This document shows, piece by piece, positions 5,619-11,627 of a DNA stretch of 12,812 nt. A program made the translations under genes and the position numbers. The notes under the pieces are model-generated. The model did no database searches. It saw nothing but the letters and a program-made list of their open reading frames with translations, and had not been told where the DNA came from. How positions within the stretch are numbered: the stretch's first letter is position 1; every line of letters starts with the position of its first letter. The stretch is from Armatimonadota bacterium. Its GTDB lineage: Bacteria; Armatimonadota; Hebobacteria; Hebobacterales; WVXJ01. Where the stretch lies: positions 33,713-46,524 of the forward strand of contig WVXJ01000046.1 of the NCBI GenBank assembly GCA_011773575.1, read 5' to 3'.

Positions 5619-8000
5619 CTATTGCGTGGGCGCAGTCTCAGCGTGTACTACCCCGGGCGCGGAGAGCCGGGGGGTGATGAACATTACCAGGGTGCTTTCC
5701 CGGCTCTGGTCGCGGGTGTGCCGGAAGAGCGGCCCCAGCAGGGGTAGATCACCCAGGATCGGCGTTTTGTGCAGGGTTGTGGCGCGTTCTTGTTGAGTGA
5801 GCCCGCCGATGATGATGGACTCTCCCTCTGAGCAGATGACATCCGTTACCGCCTGGCGGCGGGTGGTGTCCGGCAGATCGTCCCGGCCTACGAAGGTGAA
5901 GCTGTCCACGGTGGCATCCACTTGTACACTGATGCGGCCGTCTCCCAAGAGTATTGGTGTGATCTTGAGAATGGTGTCCGCGGAAATGTCGCTGCGGCTG
6001 CGCACCGGCCTCCCCTCCCAGTCAACGCCGGAGGTGTACAGGAAGAAATCGGTGCGGCGGATGGTGATGCTTGCCTCTTTGCCGGAGGTGGCCAAGACGC
6101 GGGGATTCGCGCGCACGGTGGCCTCGCCTTTTTGGGCCAGCATGGAGAGGGTGCCGATGAATTTCTCGTCCAGTTGGCCCACTCCCTGCCACAACATGTA
6201 GCCGGGGGTGGATTCAGGGCCAAATGGCAGCATTCCGCCGAAACGGCTTCTGGCGAATTCCCAGTCCAGCCCCAGTTCTTTATTCGCTTCTTTGCTCAAC
6301 TCCGTCACCAGCACATCCACCATGATGTGGGGCACATTGCGGTCCACCGCTGTCAGGCATTTTCGCAGGGCCTCCAGATTCGGCGCGTCCTCCGCCACCA
6401 AAAGCGCATTGCGGTTCTCATCTATGGTGAAGGTGCCGCCGTGCGCGGCCGGCAGCAGTTCCGCCGCTTCCGCGGCGCGGCGGTGCTGAACAAACAACTC
6501 GACCATTCCGGCACACTCAACCTTTTCGCCCGGAACCTCCGGCTGCACACCATCAGTCGGAGGGGCGGCCGGTTTCTCAGCTTCTTTTGCCCAGGGCAAG
6601 GTGACCAGGTAAAGGTCACTCTCATACCTGTTCTCGGCGGCGCTGATGATACGTCTTCTCGTCACCACCAAATGGCGGTCATCCGGGGTCCAACTCGGCG
6701 CGGATACGACTTCTATGCGGTCCTGTTCGGGCCGATAAGTGATTAGATCCACCATCTTTCGATCTGTGAGCGAGAAGACCCTGAGTATGCTCCTTCGGTC
6801 TTCGCGCGTTTGCTCTCCACCACGCAGTCCACGCACAGTATATCGAGAACCGATCTGGGCGAATCGTTTCCCATCCCAGGAATCCGCCCAGTAATTCCAT
6901 GACTGGAAACTATCTGAAGTGCCGATATCGTTGGTATATGCATTTACTATTTCGCCGGTGTGGGCGTCTATGAAATCGAAGCCGTTGTAACGCTCATCTG
7001 CCTTTTCGTCGGGTTTGCCGAACCAGGCCATCACATAGCGGCTGTCCTTTGTCCAGTTGAAGATCATCCAATAGGTGCGGTGCTCTATCGCCCGGGCTGA
7101 GCCGTCGGTGAGGGGATGTTGATTGCTTCCATCCGCATTCATTACCCAGACGTCGGAATAGCCTCTCTCCCGCTCATCCTCCAGCCTTCCTTCACTGGAG
7201 GTGAAGGCTATCTGGCGGCCGTCATAACTCCAGGCCAGCCCCCATAAGCCGTCTATCGGTTTCGTGAGCGCTTTCAGGTTCAGCCCCTTGGGGTCAGAGG
7301 TCCATACTTGCGACAGGCCGCTGGCATCTCGTCCGATGAAGGCGATACGGGAGCCGTCCGGTGACCAGACATTTATCAGATGGGTCTCGCTGAAGAAATT
7401 GGTCGCATTGTTCGGGGCCAACTCCACACGAGCACCTCCGTCCACCGGGATAACGAAGACGCTGGAGTAGTCGTATTGTTCATCTCCGCGCCACAGGCGT
7501 ATGGCGAGATGGGCGTTATCCGGTGACCAGTAGGGACGGTTGAGGCCGTCGTCTGAGAATAAGTAATTAACCGGACTTTTCTGTGCCGTCGGGCTCGTCT
7601 TTCCGGTTGCTGCATCCCATACCATGAGGGTGGCCTCTGATGAGGCCGCCGCGGCATTCGCAAACAGGAAGGCCAGTTTACTCCCATCCGGGGACCAGAC
7701 GGCACTGAACGGGTAGCCGACACCGGAGACCTTCTGTGTCTTGCCGGATTTCAGATCAAGCACACACAGTTCACGGCTTGCCTCGGTCACTTCCCGGTAG
7801 TGGGCGACGCGATCACCTGCAGGCGCGCAGCCGCTGCCGAACTCCAGGTAAGACCGGCCGTCATTAGTGAGCTGGCGAAGTTCCACATCCTTAGCAAGGG
7901 CCGGCGTAAAGGCCACCGTCATGCTGAGAAGTATGACGGTCAGCCAACGCAATGCTCTTCTGTCTAAGAAACAGTGAAACCTCTGAGCCGGTGTTCTCAT
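5619..8000 (-). CDS. TolB-like PD40 beta-propeller fused to a secretin (GspD/PilQ-type) channel domain
   Basis: This is a 793-residue single frame. A signal peptide (RRALRWL plus a hydrophobic core) probably ends at ALA36. Residues about 40-470 hold seven PD40/WD40-like units of the WSPDG type: WSPDGSKLAF (102), WSPDNAHLAI (158), WSPDGSRIAF (212), WSYDGRQIAF (257), WTKDSRYVMA (316), SWDGKRFAQI (374) and WTPDDRHLVV (437). A Pro-rich linker spans about 472-492. Residues 495-554 look like one Secretin_N domain (FVQHRRAAEAAELL ... NALLVAEDAPNLEALRKCL). Residues 557-778 are a complete secretin domain: VDVLVTELSKEANKELG, ATVRANPRVLATSGKEASI, ILKITPILLGDGRISV, GESIIIGGL, TPILGDLPLLGPLF and LVMFITPRL. 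A secretin would form an outer-membrane ring, leaving the propeller in the periplasm. GGAG lies about 10 bases before ATG 8000. No ATPase, inner-membrane or pseudopilin genes are adjacent. The fold calls are firm; the function is unknown. Confidence 0.9.
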   Translation of the reverse strand: MRTPAQRFHCFLDRRALRWLTVILLSMTVAFTPALAKDVELRQLTNDGRSYLEFGSGCAPAGDRVAHYREVTEASRELCVLDLKSGKTQKVSGVGYPFSAVWSPDGSKLAFLFANAAAASSEATLMVWDAATGKTSPTAQKSPVNYLFSDDGLNRPYWSPDNAHLAIRLWRGDEQYDYSSVFVIPVDGGARVELAPNNATNFFSETHLINVWSPDGSRIAFIGRDASGLSQVWTSDPKGLNLKALTKPIDGLWGLAWSYDGRQIAFTSSEGRLEDERERGYSDVWVMNADGSNQHPLTDGSARAIEHRTYWMIFNWTKDSRYVMAWFGKPDEKADERYNGFDFIDAHTGEIVNAYTNDIGTSDSFQSWNYWADSWDGKRFAQIGSRYTVRGLRGGEQTREDRRSILRVFSLTDRKMVDLITYRPEQDRIEVVSAPSWTPDDRHLVVTRRRIISAAENRYESDLYLVTLPWAKEAEKPAAPPTDGVQPEVPGEKVECAGMVELFVQHRRAAEAAELLPAAHGGTFTIDENRNALLVAEDAPNLEALRKCLTAVDRNVPHIMVDVLVTELSKEANKELGLDWEFARSRFGGMLPFGPESTPGYMLWQGVGQLDEKFIGTLSMLAQKGEATVRANPRVLATSGKEASITIRRTDFFLYTSGVDWEGRPVRSRSDISADTILKITPILLGDGRISVQVDATVDSFTFVGRDDLPDTTRRQAVTDVICSEGESIIIGGLTQQERATTLHKTPILGDLPLLGPLFRHTRDQSRESTLVMFITPRLSAPGVVHAETAPTQ

Positions 8001-8046
8001 CTGAGCGATTCTCCGGATTGAGTTAAATACAACGATAAGAGACTGA

Positions 8047-8075
8047 AGAAGCGCCCTCCCCCTTTGGACGCTTCT
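8047..8075. promoter_or_regulatory. Leader hairpin upstream of the propeller-secretin gene
   Basis: AGAAGCG (8047-8053) and CGCTTCT (8069-8075) are perfect reverse complements around a 15-base loop that is pyrimidine-rich on the plus strand (CCTCCCCCTTT). In leftward transcripts it would lie about 47 bases before the start codon with a GGGGGAGGG-type loop. It could be a regulatory leader structure; no family is recognised. Confidence 0.3.
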
Positions 8076-8220
8076 CCTGCAAGGATTCAGAAAGCCGTTT
8101 TGCGTCTATACTACCAAATCCAGGTGAGTAGGTAAAGGACGGTTAGGCCTGTAAGCCTTCGCTCTGTAGCAGCACTACAAATATATTAGATGCAACAAAC
8201 GCGCGAAATGGTTCGTGTCA

Positions 8221-8239
8221 CGCCTGATTTTTTCAGGCG
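8221..8239 (-). terminator. Hairpin downstream of ribBA, possible terminator
   Basis: CGCCTGA (8221-8227) and TCAGGCG (8233-8239) form a perfect 7-bp stem around five T (five A in the leftward RNA). It lies 55 bases past the ribBA stop. No U-tract follows the stem in the leftward direction, so it is not a textbook intrinsic terminator, but its position and stability fit a transcript end for the rib operon. Confidence 0.35.
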
Positions 8240-8293
8240 AGCTTGCAGGTTAACCGGAGAGAGGTGACTATTCCCGAGCAGTGACGGGATAGT

Positions 8294-9514
8294 TCACTCG
8301 CGGGAGGGGTTATCCAACAGGTCATCGAGGAGATGGCCCATCTTTTCCTTCTTCGTGCGGAGGTAGTCGGCGTTATCCGGCTCCGGTGATATTTGGAGAG
8401 GAACTCGCTCCACCACTTCCAGACCATAGCCTTCCAGGGCGACGATCTTGCGGGGATTATTGGTCATCATGCGAATCTTGCGCAGGCCCAGGTCCACCAG
8501 GATCTGCGCGCCGATGCCGTAGTCACGCAAATCGGCGGGAAAACCGAGCAGGGAGTTCGCCTCCACGGTATCGTGGCCGTGGGCCTGCAGAGAATAGGCG
8601 CGGATCTTGTTCACAAGCCCGATGCCCCGCCCCTCCTGCTGGATATAAAGCAGCACACCTTTTCCCTCTTGCTGGATAAGTCGCAGAGCGAGATGGAGTT
8701 GTTCGCCGCAGTCGCATTTGCGAGAAGCGAAGACATCGCCGGTGAGGCAGGAGGAGTGGATTCTCACCAAGGTGGGCCCCTCGTCTATTTCGCCGCAGAT
8801 AAGGGCGAGATAGGGCTTTTCGTCCACCAGGCTCTCGTAGGCATGGAGAATGAAAGAGCCCAACCGAGTCGGCAGAGTAACGGTGGCGGCGCGGCGGACA
8901 AGTTTCTCGGCGCGGCGGCGGTAAGCAATAAGATCGCGGACAGTAATCACTTTCAAATTGTGTTGTTCTGCGAATACCTCCAGGTCCGGCATTCTCGCCA
9001 TGGTGCCGTCGGGACGCAGGATTTCACAAATCACTGCGGCGGGATAAAGCCCGGCCGCTTTCGCCAGATCAACGGAGGCCTCGGTTTGGCCCGCACGTGC
9101 CAGCACTCCGCCTTCTTTTGCCCGCAAAGGATGAATGTGACCCGGGCGCAGCAGGTCGGAGGGCTTGGTATTGGGATCTATCAGCGCGGCCACCGTGGCG
9201 GCTCGGTCATGCGCAGAGATGCCGGTCGTGGTTCCACATCGGGCATCCACGGAAACAGTGAAAGCGGTGCCAAGGGCGGCGGTGCTTTCCGCCACCATGA
9301 GAGGCAAGTTGAGTGTTTCCAATCGTTCGGCGAGCATGGGCACACAGATCATGCCGCGGCCATGGGTGGCCATGAAGTTTATCGCTTCCGGAGTGGCGAA
9401 TTGGGCGGCGATCACGAGGTCGCCTTCATTTTCGCGGTCTTCGTCATCCACGATGATGACAAATTGCCCGGAGCGAAACTCTTCGATCCCTTCTTCTATG
9501 GAAGCAATAGACAT
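8294..9514 (-). CDS. ribBA: Bifunctional 3,4-dihydroxy-2-butanone 4-phosphate synthase / GTP cyclohydrolase II
   Basis: The 406-residue cytosolic enzyme supplies both precursors of riboflavin. The N-terminal half (about 3-200) converts ribulose 5-phosphate to 3,4-dihydroxy-2-butanone 4-phosphate. It shows DDEDRENEGDLVIAA (23-37), THGRGMICV (50-58), TTTGISAHDRA (95-105), RPGHIHPLRAKEGGVL (123-138) and TEAS (144-147). The C-terminal half (about 205-375) opens GTP: the zinc ligands lie in CLTGDVFASRKCDCG (Cys256, Cys267, Cys269), then LLYIQQEGRGIGL (288-300), DTVEANSLLGF (315-325), YGIGAQIL (332-339) and MTNNPRKI (350-357). All key residues of both halves are present and the length is normal. 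The ATG at 9514 lies 2 bases after the ribE stop, with only AAGG as a weak binding site, so translational coupling to ribE is likely. Stop TGA. Confidence 0.97.
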   Translation of the reverse strand: MSIASIEEGIEEFRSGQFVIIVDDEDRENEGDLVIAAQFATPEAINFMATHGRGMICVPMLAERLETLNLPLMVAESTAALGTAFTVSVDARCGTTTGISAHDRAATVAALIDPNTKPSDLLRPGHIHPLRAKEGGVLARAGQTEASVDLAKAAGLYPAAVICEILRPDGTMARMPDLEVFAEQHNLKVITVRDLIAYRRRAEKLVRRAATVTLPTRLGSFILHAYESLVDEKPYLALICGEIDEGPTLVRIHSSCLTGDVFASRKCDCGEQLHLALRLIQQEGKGVLLYIQQEGRGIGLVNKIRAYSLQAHGHDTVEANSLLGFPADLRDYGIGAQILVDLGLRKIRMMTNNPRKIVALEGYGLEVVERVPLQISPEPDNADYLRTKKEKMGHLLDDLLDNPSRE

Positions 9515-9516
9515 GG

Positions 9517-10185
9517 TTAACCTTGAGTTGAGGGTTCAGAGTTGAAAGTTGAGAGCAAGGAATCCAGGGAGGAGGGGGCGCCACGGCTTGCACTGCTCTC
9601 TGGAAGGAGCGCGACAATGTGTTTGGCGAGGATGTCCACCTCCAGATTCATCTTGTCACCAGGCCGGACTTCCCCCAGGGTGGTCCTCTCCAGGGTCTCT
9701 TTCACGAGAGAGACGGTCAAGCGATTATTGTTCAATTCCGCCACTGTTAGGCTCACTCCGTCCAAGCAAATAGAACCCCGTGGAACAATATATTTCCCAA
9801 GTGAGGTAGGGAATTCAACCTCCACCAGCCACGCATCACCCTGTCTTTCAACCCGCAGAACGGTCGCCAACCCGTCCACATGGCCCAAAACGAAATGGCC
9901 TCCCAGCCGGTCCCCAACCTTGAGGGCGCGCTCGAGGTTTACGCGCTGACCCGAGCGGGCTTTGCCGAGTGTGGTCGTGTCTGCGGTTTGCGGCATTACC
10001 CTCGCCCAGAAGCGCCCTGATTCCACCCGTTCGACGGTAAGACAAACTCCGGCGGCGGCGATACTGTCCCCGGGCCGTAATCCATCGGCCGCCAATTCCG
10101 GATAAGAAACGGCGATCTCCCTGCCGCCCTCTCTGGCGCGGCAGACGGAGATGGTGCCAATTTCCTCTATCAGGCCGGTAAACAT
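9517..10185 (-). CDS. ribE: Riboflavin synthase, alpha subunit
   Basis: The 222-residue enzyme dismutates two 6,7-dimethyl-8-ribityllumazine molecules to riboflavin. It starts with the hallmark MFTGLIEEIG and has two lumazine-binding repeats. The first, about 1-95, contains GDSIAAAGVCLTV. The second, about 96-190, contains GGHFVLGHVDG, then PRGSICLDGVSLTVAEL and the closing MNLEVDILAKHI. ATG 10185 is preferred: GAGGGA lies about 5 bases upstream and the motif begins there. A TTG directly before it is not needed. The core ends near residue 195, as in the family, but a tail runs on to 222. Its last residues, about 206-222, are encoded by TTGAGAG-type heptad repeats (9528-9555), so the C-terminus has been extended by repeat DNA. 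Some references call this gene ribC. Confidence 0.96.
   Translation of the reverse strand: MFTGLIEEIGTISVCRAREGGREIAVSYPELAADGLRPGDSIAAAGVCLTVERVESGRFWARVMPQTADTTTLGKARSGQRVNLERALKVGDRLGGHFVLGHVDGLATVLRVERQGDAWLVEVEFPTSLGKYIVPRGSICLDGVSLTVAELNNNRLTVSLVKETLERTTLGEVRPGDKMNLEVDILAKHIVALLPESSASRGAPSSLDSLLSTFNSEPSTQG
9523..9555. repeat. Heptad repeat tract inside the 3' end of ribE
   Basis: Four consecutive heptads (starting 9528, 9535, 9542, 9549) fit TTGARRG or a one-base variant: TTGAGGG, TTCAGAG, TTGAAAG, TTGAGAG. They are preceded by a partial TTGAG at 9523. The tract encodes the tail of ribE (LLSTFNSEPSTQ in part) and reaches to within about 9 bases of the ribBA start. The same heptads recur at 11532-11618. 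Confidence 0.75.
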
Positions 10186-10239
10186 CAAGTCCCTCGTGTT
10201 GGAATTCGGGGGTGTAGAGAAGAGTGCGACTTTACAATC

Positions 10240-10268
10240 AGATTAGCACGGAAGCCGGGGAATCTCAA
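10240..10268 (-). promoter_or_regulatory. Candidate promoter of ribE-ribBA
   Basis: Leftward, TTGAGA (10268-10263, five of six matches to TTGACA) is followed after exactly 17 bases by TAATCT (10245-10240), a weaker -10. It lies about 55 bases upstream of the ribE start, a sensible distance. Confidence 0.35.
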
Positions 10269-10336
10269 GAGAATGCTTGGTCTAAATGCTCCTTGAGGTG
10301 GCAAGCAGGGCGAGGTCTCCATGGGCCCATCCTATG

Positions 10337-10364
10337 CTGCAAGGATAATGAGATATGTTATAAT
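10337..10364 (+). promoter_or_regulatory. Candidate promoter of proB
   Basis: A perfect TATAAT occupies 10359-10364, 43 bases before the GTG start. CTGCAA (10337-10342) at 16-bp spacing is a poor -35. The perfect -10 and its position make this the likeliest promoter for proB. Confidence 0.45.
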
Positions 10365-10406
10365 CTCGCCGGAAGTCCGTCTCCCACCTTGAAATAGGGG
10401 TTTGTT

Positions 10407-11531
10407 GTGAGTGGGCGTGAGAGTCTGTCGGCAGCACGGCGGCTGGTGGTCAAGGTTGGCAGTAATGCTCTTTGCCAGTCTTCGGGAGAACTCGACCTGG
10501 GGGTTCTGGAGTCTCTGGCTGGAGAAATAGCCGGTCTGGCGGCAGAAAAACGACAAAGCATCATCGTAACCTCCGGAGCAGTGAAGATCGGCCTCTGCCG
10601 GTTGGGCCAGAAGAAGGGCAAAGACCTCGCCACCCGACAGGCGGCGGCCGCGGTGGGCCAGAGTGAACTGCTCTCGGCTTATCAACGGGCTTTCGGGGCC
10701 TTTGACAGGCCTGTCGCCCAGATTCTCCTCACCCAGGCGGAGCTCTCCGATTTTCGCCGCTATCTGCGTTTGAGCAATGTGCTCAATTCCCTGATTGCCC
10801 GACATGGGGCGATACCGATACTGAATGAGAATGACCCGGTGTCCGCGGCGGGAGTGGAGATAGGAGAAAATGACCGGTTGGCGGCACTGGTGGCCTCGAA
10901 GATTGATGCGGATCTGCTTGTGCTCCTGTCTGATGTAGAAGGTTTTTGTACCGGGAATCCGGCGCGCATTGGAGAAGTGAGTCTGATTCCGGAGGTGGAG
11001 AAGATAACCCCTGAGATGGAGGCTTTGGCGGAGCAGGCGGATGACAGAGGCGGGAGCGGAGGCATGAAGGCGAAACTGGAGGCAGCCTCCATCGCCACAC
11101 GGGCGGGGGTGGCTGTGGCCATCGCTTCCAGCCGCGCGCCGCGTGTCTTGAGCCGCTTGCTGGCAGGCGAACAAGTGGGAACGTTTTTCTCGCCGGCGAG
11201 AGCGAAACTGCAAGCGCGCAAGCGCTGGATAGGTTTTGCGAGGCGGCCGAAAGGGAAACTGGTTGTAGATGAAGGAGCCGCCCGCGCCATGCTGGAACAG
11301 GGCTCCAGCCTGCTTCCGGTGGGGGTGGCGAATGTAGAAGGGGAGTTTGCACCGGGTGATACGGTGAGCGTTGTGGATTTTTCGGGAAAGGAAATCGCCC
11401 GCGGTTTGGCTAACTATAATGCTGATGAAGTGAGGCTCATTCGCCGCTGTAAGACCCGTGAGATTCGGGCGAAACTGGGCCGGCACGACTACGACGAAGT
11501 CATTCATCGGGATAATCTGGTGGTCTTGTAG
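10407..11531 (+). CDS. proB: Glutamate 5-kinase
   Basis: The 374-residue enzyme phosphorylates glutamate to gamma-glutamyl phosphate, the first step of proline synthesis. The amino-acid-kinase domain spans about 11-262: VVKVGSNAL (14-22), VTSGAVKIGL (54-63), RQAAAAVGQSELL (77-89), LNENDPVS (139-146), IGENDRLAALVA (152-163), LVLLSDVEGF (171-180) and GSGGMKAKLEAA (216-227). A C-terminal PUA domain, about 272-355, is typical of full-length ProB and contributes to feedback regulation by proline in known enzymes. The start is GTG at 10407, 6 bases after AGGGG. Relative to the common GDND and GTGGM motifs it has GEND and GSGGM, conservative changes. The partner proA is not in the window. The TAG stop is followed immediately by heptad-repeat DNA. 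Confidence 0.96.
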   Translation: MSGRESLSAARRLVVKVGSNALCQSSGELDLGVLESLAGEIAGLAAEKRQSIIVTSGAVKIGLCRLGQKKGKDLATRQAAAAVGQSELLSAYQRAFGAFDRPVAQILLTQAELSDFRRYLRLSNVLNSLIARHGAIPILNENDPVSAAGVEIGENDRLAALVASKIDADLLVLLSDVEGFCTGNPARIGEVSLIPEVEKITPEMEALAEQADDRGGSGGMKAKLEAASIATRAGVAVAIASSRAPRVLSRLLAGEQVGTFFSPARAKLQARKRWIGFARRPKGKLVVDEGAARAMLEQGSSLLPVGVANVEGEFAPGDTVSVVDFSGKEIARGLANYNADEVRLIRRCKTREIRAKLGRHDYDEVIHRDNLVVL

Positions 11532-11618
11532 TTGAGAGTCCAGGGTTGAAAGAGCAGGGCCTTTGTCCGCAAGGTTGCTTCCTTTTTCAACTCTCAACTC
11601 TTCACTCTCAACCCTCAA
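11532..11618. repeat. Inverted heptad-repeat element filling the proB-vorB spacer
   Basis: The left arm holds TTGAGAG (11532-11538) and TTGAAAG (11546-11552), separated by TCCAGGG. The right arm holds the opposite-strand heptads CTCTCAA (11591-11597), CTCTTCA (11598-11604), CTCTCAA (11605-11611) and CCCTCAA (11612-11618), led by CTTTTTCAA (11582-11590). The arms can pair around a core of about 30 bases. The element begins on the base after the proB stop and ends 9 bases before the vorB ATG, so it accounts for nearly the whole spacer and leaves vorB without a visible Shine-Dalgarno sequence. Confidence 0.75.
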
Positions 11619-11627
11619 CTCTTTATC

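Larger units (their letters stand above)
8001..8293. other. Intergenic region between ribBA and the propeller-secretin gene
   Basis: These 293 bases have no supported gene. I looked for an FMN riboswitch and for a tRNA and see neither. Two hairpins are present (8047-8075 and 8221-8239), plus a bulged stem just past the ribBA stop, ACTATTCCCG against CGGGATAGT, at about 8268-8292. The left half presumably carries the leader of the propeller-secretin gene; I see no strong -35/-10 pair. Confidence 0.45.
10186..10406. promoter_or_regulatory. Divergent ribE / proB promoter region
   Basis: This 221-base region separates leftward ribE from rightward proB. It holds a candidate promoter in each direction, listed separately. 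A 10-bp palindrome ATGGGCCCAT (10321-10330) sits just upstream of the proB promoter. Arms CTCAAG/CTTGAG (10264-10269, 10292-10297) overlap the ribE -35. No FMN riboswitch (RFN) consensus is visible in the ribE leader. Confidence 0.5.

Noticed and set aside
8393..9520. A 375-codon open frame antisense to ribBA
   Set aside because: It mirrors ribBA codon for codon in a GC-rich gene; the composition is that of a shadow frame and no domain is recognisable.
9523..9555. CRISPR or tandem-repeat array
   Set aside because: The repeats are 7-base units without spacers and only four in a row, so they are a short heptad tract and not a CRISPR.
10186..10406. FMN riboswitch in the ribE leader
   Set aside because: I looked for the conserved RFN core on the minus strand and did not see it. 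A covariance-model search would settle this.
10332..11618. A 428-codon open frame antisense to proB
   Set aside because: It lies opposite the whole of proB, whose motifs are unmistakable, and its first residues are merely the translated heptad repeats. No family resemblance and no sensible start.
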